A stretch of DNA of 64,000 bases from Pyrrhoderma lamaoense (Eukaryota; Basidiomycota; Agaricomycetes; Hymenochaetales; Hymenochaetaceae), in the NCBI GenBank assembly GCA_002794735.1, contig NBAZ01000010.1, positions 620,001 through 684,000 on the forward strand. The letters run 5' to 3'. The notes beneath the pieces are model-generated. The model was given only the letters and a program-made list of their open reading frames with translations, was not told the DNA's origin and ran no database searches. Numbering within the stretch: the first letter of the stretch is position 1; the number at the start of each line of letters is the position of its first letter. Of this stretch, positions 23,255-33,647 are shown one piece after another. The position numbers and the translations under genes were made by a program.

Positions 23255-23260
23255 TATAAA
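23255..23260 (+). promoter_or_regulatory. TATA-like box of PPxY protein 2
   Basis: tataaa, 129 bases upstream of the ATG at 23384, matching the position of the box in paralogue 1. Confidence 0.4.
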
Positions 23261-23383
23261 TTAGAAGGCGATAGCCAAGCTTCGTATTCAGGAATCCCCT
23301 CATCTAGTGCAAAGAAATTGGCACAAGCTCTATTCAGCTAGCTTCTACTCAGGAAGACTTATACTTCATCAATTGTTGACAAC

Positions 23384-24108
23384 ATGCAACCGATCTCCCT
23401 CATCATCTCTATTCTATGCTTCGGCTTGGTAAGTGAAAAATCGAACTTCACGAGCTCATCAAAGTGACTGACAGTGATAACTAGTCGCTGCTTGCCTACC
23501 TGAACTCTGCACAATCAACAAAGCCTATCCAGGACTCTGAACCTACTCCTGAGCCGGAGCCCATCTCTGATACAACGCCTACCGACGCAGAGCCTCCTGA
23601 ATACGACACATTGGATCATTCGCTAATTCGCTCCATTGATCTTGCTACGAATACTAGGGTTGAAGAAGGTACACCTGAAGAGGCCCTCCCAGCATACGGA
23701 CAAAAGAGAGTATTAGAACGCAGCCCCTCTCATGAGCGAGTGACCGCAGCCGTCTGCAGCATGATGGAGGAAGCTGATGAAAACCTCCGCGAAGCTTATT
23801 CAGGCGATCCGACTGGCAACATCCGAGTACTCCATGAACCCCATGTGGCCGTCGTGCTAGGAGAGTTCGCTCGTGTGCTCACGGATGGCCTAATTACCAC
23901 GATGAAAGGACACGTCACTGAGGAACTTGAACGATACAAACGATCACTAGCCCGTGGCCGAAACCTTCACCTCGATCCTCATACTGCTGCATGCAACGCT
24001 GTTCAGAAAGGTATACAAAACCGGCGCAAAGAGCTGAAGAAGAGAGGCGAGAGTCTTCCTATGCTTCACATGCGACGATCTCATAACAACTTGCGCAGAG
24101 CATTGTAA
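23384..24108 (+). CDS. Small single-pass membrane protein with PPxY-type motifs (paralogue 2)
   Basis: Exon 1 (23384-23428, 45 nt) encodes MQPISLIISILCFGL; the intron is 23429-23484; exon 2 runs 23485-24108; total 222 residues. The N-terminal hydrophobic segment is followed by a Pro/Glu-rich linker with EPPEY (PPxY) and LPAY (LPxY), both WW-domain ligand types. The C-terminal half is helical and charged (AAVCSMMEEADENL, VLGEFARVLTDGLI), ending in a basic stretch RRKELKKRGESLPMLHMRR. ESLPML recalls LSLPNI of paralogue 1. The family is not recognised. Same gene architecture as 17417-18075, so the pair most likely arose by duplication around the F-box locus. Confidence 0.6.
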
Positions 24109-24281
24109 AATCAATACTCACTAGTGGATATTTGAAGGACGACCAAGGATCATGGACCGACTCTTTATCTGGCTGATTTTTTTTGGACATCATTTCTTCC
24201 CTTGTACTTTCTCTTCATGTTCCAGTTTCTAAACGTATCTTTACTGTTCTACCTACTTTTCATGTCACCTTCTGCAAACAA

Positions 24282-25667
24282 TCAAATTCTTTTCAAGACC
24301 TCTTCCAATTTCCGAACTAAGAGCTCGTTTTCTTTCTCCGACCCGATTGTTATTCTCAAGCACCCTTCGCATCCATATTCCTTTCCCCTAAAGCGCACCA
24401 CTATCCCCTCATTTTCTGCCAATTCCTTATAAACTTTCTCGCTCCTCACATTGTCCGGTTTTCCTCCTGCCCCTCCTTCTTTCTCAAGAATTGGCACCAT
24501 TACGAAATTTGCGTGGTTCTCTCCAATGGCCTGTCCCACCCCTAAAGAAGAGAGTGCCGATAGGGATTGAAGAAGTTTTGTTCTCGATGCATTTAAAGTT
24601 TCTACTCGGTTGCTCATTAGTGCCAATGCGGAAGGCGAAAGTGCTGAAAGTGCGAGAGAGGAAGTTGGAGTGGAGATATTATAAGGAGCTTTCGTATTTG
24701 ATAGGACTTGTATCAATGGAGGTTGCGCGATTGCAATACCTAATCTGTTTATTTTTTTGATCATGTTTCATCAGTATCTGTATGACGCGTTGTTTTTTGT
24801 ATCTATGAATCTAACCTGATTGCTGCTAAACCAAAACTTTTACTAAGTGTCTGAGATACGCAAATATTCGCATATTTTTCGACTAGTGCTACAGCACTCG
24901 ATCCAGGAGGTGAGAAATCGATGTAAGCTTCATCTACAACTACAATTCCTTTGTAGTTAGGGTATTCCAATAGTTCTTGTATGTCTTTTAGTGGAATGAG
25001 TGTTCCCGTGGGATTTCCGGGGAGCATAAGAATATCAATTTAATTGAGGGGTCCTCATCAATTACTTTCTTCATCTTGATATTATAATTAGTAAATCTCT
25101 TACACTATTCTAGTTCGCATTAAAAACACATACTCTAGCCAAGTCGAGCTGGAAAGCTCCGCTCTCAACGATAAGTGGTACCTTCTTTACCTCAAGGTCA
25201 TTCACTTGCGCGCATACGCTATACATCCCATAGGTCGGAGGTGTGACAAGAATTTTCTCCCGTGCAGGAGCGACACAAACTCGCATGAGCAAGTCTATTA
25301 CTTCGTCACTCCCAACACCCAAGAATACATAGTTATCCTTTGGGGTTCCGTCTGCAGAAATGAGCCCTCGGAGTCTCGCAATACGTGATTTAATTTCTCG
25401 TTGTGCAGGGTCTGGATAACGGTTTAGGTCTAGTGATAGAAAGTCTGAGACTGAGTTGGACTCTGCGTTGTTGGTAGAGGAGGAGGGCAATGGTATTGAA
25501 TGACCGAGTGCATTTTCGTTTGCATCTAGTAAGATGCCTTCTTGGTAGTCATCTCGGGCACAGCGGTAAGGGTGAAGAGCCAGGATATTCGGTCGAATCA
25601 CGGACTCGATATCAAAGTGAGGAGGATATGAAGGCGTTGAGGAAGGTGCTAGTCCGTGTATAGGCAT
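24282..25667 (-). CDS. HIS5: Histidinol-phosphate aminotransferase (HIS5), one apparent -1 break
   Basis: A PLP enzyme of histidine biosynthesis that converts imidazole-acetol phosphate and glutamate to histidinol phosphate. Motifs: IRPNILALHPYRCARDDY, LLDANENALG, LNRYPDP, FLGVGSDEVIDLLMR, TPPTYGMYSV, NPTGTLIPL, VVVDEAYIDFSP, SQTLSKSFGLAAIRLG (with the PLP lysine) and RVETLNASRTKL, ending FRGKEYGCEGCLRITIGS. Introns fall after DLAR (donor gtatgt at about 25131) and after AAIRL. Just before GNPTG the frame shifts: the observed CTCCCCGG needs one more C or G to read FLCSPGNPTG (25019-25022). Start at 25667 (MPIHGLAPS). The gene is divergent from CIA1; the shared promoter carries two GATGACTC sites in inverted orientation. 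Confidence 0.9.
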
Positions 25668-25753
25668 TGCAAGCAGTTTGGTTTGAAGAAGGGAGTGAGA
25701 GCTCTGGGTAGGGAAATTTAAAATTAAGCAGAGAATATATGCGCGCGGACAAA

Positions 25754-25783
25754 GATGACTCGTGACAAAGTTTCGGAGTCATC
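25754..25783. promoter_or_regulatory. Inverted pair of Gcn4/Cpc1-type sites between HIS5 and CIA1
   Basis: GATGACTC lies at 25754-25761 and its reverse complement GAGTCATC at 25776-25783. TGACTC is the core Gcn4/CpcA binding site of the fungal general amino acid control. The pair is about 90-115 bases upstream of the HIS5 start and 85-113 upstream of CIA1, so HIS5 is the likely target; CIA1 may be co-affected. Confidence 0.7.
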
Positions 25784-25866
25784 AATTCGTACTCCGCGCC
25801 GCATACATTCACTGACAAGCGACCATCGCTACACACAGATATAGTGCTGAGCAACAAAATTAGACA

Positions 25867-27256
25867 ATGACCTCGAGTAAATTCCAACTCAAGAATATAG
25901 CGGAGCTGTCAGGTGAGTCTCTTTAAGTTTCGAATCTTCTAATCAAACTAGATTCTGTAGAATCTGAAAGTAAGAAAATCATTAGGACATGAAGATCGTG
26001 TCTGGTCTATCGCTTGGAACCCTTCTTTCCAATTACTTGCTTCCGCTTCCGGGGACAAAACAGTCAGGATATATAGCTACAAACAAACACCCAACTCAGA
26101 CGAACTGCAAAACAATGTCGTAAAGTTCGCGATCCAGTCTTCCGTCCCAACAGGTCATGCTAAAACCGTACGCTGTGTGACATGGTCGCCTTCCGGGAAA
26201 ACGTTTGCAACTGCTAGTTTTGATGCCAACATCGGTGTTTGGGAACAAGAAAACGCAGAGAGCGATGAAGAAGTTAACGACGAACAGGGTATATCAAGGG
26301 GTGAATGGGAATGTGCTAGCTTGCTTGAGGGTCATGAAACGGAGTGTAAAAGTATTGCTTATTCGAGTACTGGAACACTTCTTGCTAGTTGTAGTCGTGA
26401 TAAAACTGTTTGGGTATGGGAAGGTACGCTGTGTTACGAAACGATATCTCTTCATGATGAGGATAGTTGACTGATATAAACTCGGTACAGTACAACCAGA
26501 TTCTGATTTTGAGTGCATGGGAGTACTCATGACACACACTCAAGATGTCAAATGTGTCACCTGGCATCCTACCGAAGAGGTCATCTTATTCCCTACATGC
26601 ATACTATAACAACTATCTAATCTTAGCGTATCACTCCTTTCCCTTTCAGCACATATAGATACTTGCATCAGGCTCATACGATAACACGATCAAACTCTAC
26701 GTCGACGATCCCTCTGACGATTGGTACGACTTCCAAACTTTAGAAGGACACGACTCCACCGTATGGTCACTCGCTTTTTCTCCCTGCGGGGAGTTCCTAG
26801 CATCCGCTTCAGATGACAAAACCGTAAGAATATGGAAACGAGTAGAAAAATGGCGCTGGATACCTGTATTAGTTATCAAGGATGCACATGAGAGAAGCAT
26901 ATACTCGATTAGTTGGACAAGTGCGGTAGGAGGAAAGAGTGATGAAGAGTCAAGTGAAAATAGGGGATTATTAGCAAGTACTGGAGGTGATGGGAAAATT
27001 AATGTTTGGAATATACGAGTAAGTTAATACCCCTTACTTTTCCCTGATTCGAGGCTCTTATAAGTTAATATTTAAGACGGAGGATGAAGCCGTTAAGGCT
27101 GATTTACTACTATCCATTGACGAATCTCATGGTGTAAGCGAGGTAAACTGTATCTCATGGTGCCCAAGGAAAGGATTCGAACATTTACTCGCTACTGCCG
27201 GAGATGACTGTCTTGTACGAATCTGGAGCTTTCAAGCAGTCGCTCAGAAAAGGTGA
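25867..27256 (+). CDS. CIA1: Cytosolic iron-sulfur assembly protein CIA1 (WD40)
   Basis: CIA1/CIAO1 is a seven-bladed WD40 propeller of the CIA targeting complex that delivers Fe-S clusters to nuclear and cytosolic proteins. The start MTSSKFQLKNIAELS is followed by an intron and GHEDRVWSIAWNP, LASASGDKTVRIY, TGHAKTVRCVTWSPSGKTFATASFD, LEGHETECKSIAYSSTGTLLASCSRDKTVWVWE, THTQDVKCVTWHP, ILASGSYDNTIKLY, LEGHDSTVWSLAFSPCGEFLASASDDKTVRIW, DAHERSIYSISW, LLASTGGDGKINVWN and LLATAGDDCLVRIWSF. This is the full family order. Introns are short and in phase, and the frame is intact to the stop at 27256. It is divergent from HIS5. Confidence 0.92.
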
Positions 27257-27497
27257 AGGGAGGGTAGAGTTAAAAATCATATTGAAAAATTAACAGAAGA
27301 AAGGGATATTTGTACACTATATTCACAGCTAAGCATATGTAAAAATAACTTATTGTCCGATACTCCATAATACTTTTAGATGAATGTCCGTTACAGGAAA
27401 AACATATGCCTAATGCAATAAAGATAGTTTAACATAACATCCAAGAAATATATACTCTCAGTGTACTCCTTCTCAACACTTTCGTACTAGCGATACA

Positions 27498-30400
27498 TCA
27501 CCCAAGACGTTCATACATGCAGATGTATGCCTTCGCCTTCAAAACTTCTTCAAGACTTGCTAAACGGACTGTTGTATCGCTCACATAACACCATTGGCGT
27601 TGGGCACTTCTAGCCGAACTATTTGATGCCCGCCTCTTGGATTGGTTCGGGTCCGGATTTGCTGTTCTTAGGAACGAGGTTGTCCTTGGGATCTCCGGTT
27701 TCAGTTTACCGCTTGAATTTACTTCAGCCGTCGACTGAGTATTGGAGTCAATACGATGCAAAGATTCGGAATCTTCAGATGCTTGATCCGGTGAGGTCGC
27801 TGGATCGGCTTCTGGAAGAGCTGTGTATGCTATGTAATGACCCCCGAGCTGATATAATATTAAATTTAAGCTTTGTTTTGAATATTGTCAGGAACAAGAT
27901 AGCAACATACCATGTTTCCGATATGTACCACGACCGCGTATAGACGGTACATATGGCTTCCACTCTTAGACCCTTCAATGTTCCGATTATCATTTCCATT
28001 GGCCTCCGTTGCCCCTTCATCTTTGTCCTTATCTTTACTCTTTCTCCACTTTTCTTTCCGATGCTTCTTCCCGTCCTCTCCCCTTATTTCATCTTTACTT
28101 GGCATTAAATATGGACTAAGGTCAAGGTATTCCGGGAAGGTAACTGGATCCTCAAGTTTCTTAAAATTAGCCAGACTTTGGAACATGACTGGTGATCGGC
28201 TAGATTGTTGAAAGCGTTTCAAGTGTACGACTAATACCGGAGGTGGTGTCGCGATTAGATATCGCTTATATGCCCTCCGAAGTATGACTTGCTTTGCACG
28301 TGGTATATCACTTTTAGATGCTTTCTCACCACTTGGGATACTTGAGAGGGGCTGTAGCTGGGCTGAGTAGAACTTGGTTGATCAGTCATAGAACTAGACG
28401 CGATCGAAGAAGACTCAGAACGAATGGACATCGTCAAAGAAGTTTCAGTCTCGTCCAATTCGTCTGCACTTGGCTCATCTGAGCTAATGCTACTTGTATC
28501 GCTAGCTGTCGAGGCGAGATGACCGCGCTCTGCAGGTTGTCTGAAATGACGTGGGGGTAGTTGTAGTGAATCACGGGATGAGGAGTTGGTAAGTCGTCTT
28601 GACTCCTTACTTCCTTGAACTCTGTTAAAGTACACAGTGTTCTGCCTATCCTCTGAATTCAGAGATGCTTCAGGCAGAGGCAATATATCCCTTTCTGGAG
28701 CAGTCATCGATATATGAGGTATACTTATTGTAGGCGATAAACAGGGAAAAGGTACTTGGGAGACGGATTTCTGACTAGAGAAGGGTTGCGTAGCATAATT
28801 TGATTGATTAGAGACATTTCCCGGAGAGCTCGATGGGGTTCGATATTATTAGCAGCAGCGTCTTCGTCTACTAAATCAATTTTCACACTAGCTTTTGAAC
28901 TAGCCCTACTTGATGAGCCACTTTCATCCCCACTATTAATATCAATAACTCTTCCCTTCTCTTCACGCGGGACATATTTTCCATGTTGTATCTTCCAACA
29001 TCGGCGGCAACCAACCATATTTTCTCCGTCAAGTACCTCAACAGCTGTGAACATCCGTAGACATGACTCCACACTTTGTTCGTTTGATAGCTTTGACCAG
29101 AGACTTCGGGAATCTGTGACTTCTCCAGTTGAACCACTGATACCTCCGTTTCGGAAGATGTTGAAGGGTGTACTTGAGTGAGCTGGCACATCAGCTAGAA
29201 GACGTCTCAGATAAGCGGATTCTGAATGTGAAGGTTTCGGTGGTTGCGGAGTTTTTGGACGAGATGGAGGGACAGGAGGTGCTGCCAATGATGCTGTAGA
29301 AAGCTGCAGATTAGGGAGCGAGGCTGGTGGGATCTCGGGACTTCGCGATGGAGATGTAACATTAGAAGGAGCAGGAGAATTAGTGTTCGTACGGGAAGGA
29401 GAAGGCCTTCTCGAGAACGCAAGTTTTTGTAAAGCCATTGTTGCGCCAAGTAGAGGAGAGACGGATGGTGAAACTGGGGAGGGTGAAGGTATTTTCACAT
29501 CTACAAAAGAATCTATGGTATCGTCCTTTTGATCACCTTCATCATTACTGACTCGAGGTGTATCCTTTGGTATTTTTTTCTTGTCCTTCTTTTTAACCAC
29601 ACCAGCACTAAACCGTCGCCGAAGCTTAACCCATCCATCCTCTCCTCTTTCACGTCGGGGATCATCCTTGAGGATGCGGTCATCCCTTAATGATCCCCCC
29701 TCTTCAACAACTCCCAGCGCCATTCTTTGTTCATTCTTGGGGAATAATCTCCAGTAGCATCAGGTGTATCTGATTGGGATGTATCGTTTTGGCTGCTTAG
29801 AAGTGTTGCCACCTCTTCTTCCACCTCTAAGCTTCTTCGTCGCCGCTCTACATCATTCATTACAAACTCGAAACTTCTTTCCGCTTCCTCACTTCGCCGG
29901 GTGGGACTTGCGGGTACACTACTTGAACGTAGCCCACTAACATCAGGAATATCCAGTTCTCTGACTGGGTCACGACCACGCATACCCAATTTACGTGCAA
30001 ATGATTTCAGCCGGTCACGCTTTCTAGCTTTACCATCATACATGTAGTCTTCAAGCTTAATTGATAGTGATAGATCGTTGAAGTCTTCAAGTGTGCAAGA
30101 TACCTTTTTACACTTCTCACAGACGAGGATTGAAGCCAGTTGTCCACCAAAGACCATATCAACAAATGATGCCAATCGGTCTTCCTCCGGGATGGTGTTG
30201 TCGCTTACAGTCGTAGAGTTTTGACTATCAGAAGAGCCACTAGCACTTTTAGGTTTCCTCCTATTTTTGCGCTTGACTTTCGGTAGTGGAGGTTGCCGTT
30301 TTTTTATGATCTAGATGGTTATTTCAAATTAAATTTAGTTGAAGGAGTTTGAAGGCCATGATTGATGAACTGGGTGGGACATACATCTAGCTCTTCCATC

Positions 30401-31005
30401 CTCATAGCATCTAAAAGATGTCTCAAGAACTCATGTGCATCCTGTTGCCTGAAATCGAGATACTGATCATACTTCGCGCCAATTCCTGCGAGTAGTTCCC
30501 TAAAGATGATTGGAGAAATTAGCCTAGAAACGTCATACCGGGGATAACAAGCACGTACTTTGGGTTCATGGAAATACGCTCTCGTTGTTCTTGAGCATTC
30601 CACGCGCGTACCATGAGATGTGTAAAAATGTCTCCCAGTGGCATACCCTTTTCCCATTGTTTCTCCGCAGCTCCTGCACGACTGTAGCCATTAGTTAGTT
30701 GGGGACTCCGTCGAGCTGATATAGCGGGTGCGTATGTATCCGGAAGATGGAACCGTATTACATCTGCAAGCATGGGAGTTGCTATGAGCTATATGATAGT
30801 AATTAGCAAACACAATATGTGGTTGTATGATGGATCAGAGAGCTCTTACTCCTTGTAGGACTGAATTCATAAAGCAGGTGTTTCCCTGATTGACCAGCCC
30901 AGGTGGTAAAAACGCATTTCGCTCCTCTTCCTCCTTCTGTTTCCTTGCCTTGTATAACTCTTGTGGTGTTGGAGCTTTACTATTTTTATTGATCAACGCA
31001 TGCAT
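27498..31005 (-). CDS. Ubiquitin carboxyl-terminal hydrolase (USP/UBP family), three apparent -1 breaks
   Basis: A cysteine protease that removes ubiquitin. The start at 31005 gives MHALINKNSKAPTPQELY; then the Cys box LVNQGNTCFMNSVLQG, TPMLADVIRFHLP, QQDAHEFLRHLLDAMR, and the zinc-binding CEKCKK in a segment ending DFNDLSLSIKLEDY. A long, probably disordered insert follows, then GCRRCWKIQHGKY (second CxxC), VLVVHLKRFQ, and the His box GGHYIAYTALPEA joined over an intron, then WCYVSDTTVRLASLEEVLKAKAYICMYERLG. The order resembles USP16/Ubp family members. The frame must gain one base at three places: G run 29695-29700, T run 28747-28750 (KYLFPCLSPTISIPH) and C run at about 28360. All three lie between the two catalytic halves. 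The gene is convergent with CIA1. Confidence 0.87.
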
Positions 31006-31556
31006 AGCAGCGTTTTGAGGACTCCTTTAGCTAGGTTTATTCAAGGCGATCTCTGAACAGCAAAGAAGCCTCTTTCAAGTGACAAGCTCAGAGATAATAG
31101 TGGCCGAAAAAGAGCGTCGGAAATGATACTACAAGGTGCAGAGAAAACGAGAAGTGATTAAGATACTTGGAATAGCAGCAGATACACATGAAATGAATGC
31201 ACTTATCCACCCAGTAATTCAATTCATGATATTCTCACGATCGATACTCATAATTTGTCTTACGTCAATATCCGCCATTAAGGCGTTGACATGGCATGGG
31301 AAGGCATACATACGAAGCTTTCATATCCAATTCTCAAAGTATAAAGATAGATGATCGCTGTTATAGCTTGGATCCAGAAGTATTATAGCATACGTATGTA
31401 TAGTTGATATGGGCGGTGATTTTGGGCCATGATGCAAATTTAGAAGCATATGCTTACAGTGCATGTCATACAAATGCGAAGAGAAAAAAAACTATAAAAA
31501 ACACAAAAGCATATCTTCAATACCCTAGCACTCCAAAAAAGCCAATCGGAAAGTGT
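31006..31556. other. Intergenic region upstream of the deubiquitinase gene
   Basis: About 550 bases between the deubiquitinase start and the eL14 3' end. Frames at 31136-31354 and 31404-31697 have no domain, and the second overlaps eL14 in antisense. Nothing else seen. Confidence 0.4.
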
Positions 31557-32103
31557 CTAAGAGGATGCCTTAGCCTTCGCGAGAGACTTGCGTACGCTGT
31601 CCCGCCTCTGCTTCAACTTGATCATCACGTCGAAACGCTGGAAGTCGCTCAATTGGCGGCGCTCGGAGGTAGCAGTCAGTCTTTTGGCCCAAGGTGATGA
31701 TGCCCATTTTTCATCAATTTTGTCGGCAATGAAGCGCTTGCGAACAACACCGGTACCACATCCTCGGGGAAGTTTTGAGACAGTAAGTGGGGTCAAGGTA
31801 AGGTGACGGTATGGGTAAGCTTGCTTGGGTACACCAGTGGTTGGTCCGTCAATGACAGCCTGTTCATTGATATATAAACATTTCGCATGAGTATATTTTA
31901 TCTGAATACATACCCGATTGTGGTCAATGATTTCGACAATGACGGCAATTTTTCCTGCGGAAGGACCGGATTTGAGGAGGACAACACGCCCAACCTCAAC
32001 GAAGCGTTTGAAAGTCGATTTATCCTATAACCAGAGTTTTGGCATTCAGAAACTCATACAATGTTGCTTTCGTGAGGCTAAGATCACAAATACTCACCGG
32101 CAT
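31557..32103 (-). CDS. RPL14: 60S ribosomal protein eL14
   Basis: Three coding exons: 32098-32103 (only ATG CCG), 31914-32024 and 31557-31859; 139 residues, in frame. The protein reads MPDKSTFKRFVEVGRVVLLK, SGPSAGKIAVIVEIIDHNRAV, IDGPTTGVPKQAYPYRHLTLTP, and ends SVRKSLAKAKASS. This is the complete KOW-type eL14 fold and C-terminal basic helix. Intron positions near the start are usual for fungal ribosomal genes. The frame is intact. Confidence 0.93.
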
Positions 32104-33647
32104 GACGACTATCTAAGCAGGTAAAAGGAAGAAAGATGAAATTAGCAAAGTTCTAGTATGGACAACCGCTTCCACTGCTCATCCAAGCCATCCATCTCAA
32201 TTCTCTCAGAATTTCAAGGCTACAACGTCAAATACCATCTTTGACAGCCCAATGGACATCCTGAGAGCAATATAGCGGCATTATTGAAGGTATGGAACTT
32301 ACATTTTGGTTCAGACAAGGATTTGAGTACTTTGACGGACACCAGAAGAGTATTGTGTTGTCTCCTGTTTGTGGTCATGTGTTTACGTAATACAAGTCGT
32401 ATAATTCATATTATTATTATACGACTTCACGCGAAAGGTTCACATACATATCCCCAGAAGTCCTATCTGTAAATGAAATAGATGGAGTGTTTTGGAGTCT
32501 GAGATAGTACTCCTCTGTGTTACGCGCAAATTTCTGTAGTACATATATCTATCTGTTCTACTTGAGCCGTAACAATCAAGTCAAACGCAATTCACCCTCC
32601 ACCGTATAACAAGGATTCTTATAAATCCCTTGGATCTGTAATCTTCTTTTGGCCTGTAGTAACGAGTAGATAGAGTCTGTGGAAGTGTTGAAAAAGTAAA
32701 CATGTGATACATATACTTCGTAATGATATTTCTTAAGAATGATGTAATTACGAGGGGAACTTCAGTTCGATATGGTCCTGCCTTTATCTTTAATTTTATC
32801 TTCAATCTATTCTATATATGAGGGGACAATCATGGATATAGGTTGCCTTCAATTACTACATGATTGACAGAATTATTGAGAGTGTCCGTATAATACTGTC
32901 TCGGCCGCTTCTCGAATCTTTGTCATGTTTCCGAAACCGCATTTGTAGGACTTTCTATTCGATGAGGCCGTTGGATTCGAGCTGATAGGATTTCTATAAC
33001 GTTATATTCAAGCATCGTAATCACAGGGTTGTGTGCACTAATATTCACTACTAGCTAGTTCAATTAAGCAAGACAAGAAAGGGCCCATGATCAGGTACCG
33101 AATACGTCTTTAAGGTCACTTTTTGTCGTCCTGACTTATTTACTATTCAACACTTATCATTAGCCATTATTCACTCATTTAACTGAGTAAGAGGACAAAC
33201 TGTTTCTCTCTCCACTGGGTCGTGTAAGTGACAATAAGTTATCCTCATTGTGGTTATCACTGTGCGTTCTTCTCGGAAGGTCATGTTACTCTCTATAATC
33301 CAAGTCATAGAATATAGCTCTACAAGATGTGTAAATTGATACTATGATCTAGTTGATTGAATCATACTAAATTCAAAATGATATCATTGATATAGAGATC
33401 GGTTACAAGGGGTAGAACTAACTTTTTGTGGATCAACATGTGGGGAATGAATGCATTGCATAACGTAGTTGATGGCCTGGATGATGGCGGTGCCTGTAAG
33501 TAGTAAAACAAAATTACATACAAAACTATCGGTCCACTTGTGATTCGTTCTTTTTTCCCTCAGCCACTCCTCGCTGTCGCCCTTTTTAAGAACTAGGCGA
33601 GCATAGGTCAGCCCTCCTCTCCTCCTCCTCTACCCCTCCTATCCGCA
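32104..33647. other. Intergenic region (1.5 kb) between eL14 and the lipid phosphatase gene
   Basis: A divergent promoter region. It contains the 12-bp-arm hairpin at 32394-32427. Short frames here (32284-32472, 32581-32805) show no domain. Otherwise nothing found. Confidence 0.4.
32394..32427. repeat. Perfect 12-bp inverted repeat (hairpin)
   Basis: aagtcgtataat at 32394-32405 pairs exactly with attatacgactt at 32416-32427, loop 10 bases. Function unknown; possibly a stem-loop or a dyad binding site. Confidence 0.6.

Larger units (their letters stand above)
22085..23383. other. Intergenic region upstream of PPxY protein 2
   Basis: About 1.3 kb. It holds the 3' flank of the F-box gene, the block at 22842-22869 shared with the upstream region of PPxY gene 1, a ccgagtcct stretch also found at ~17176, and the TATA-like box 23255-23260. 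No gene seen. Confidence 0.5.
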
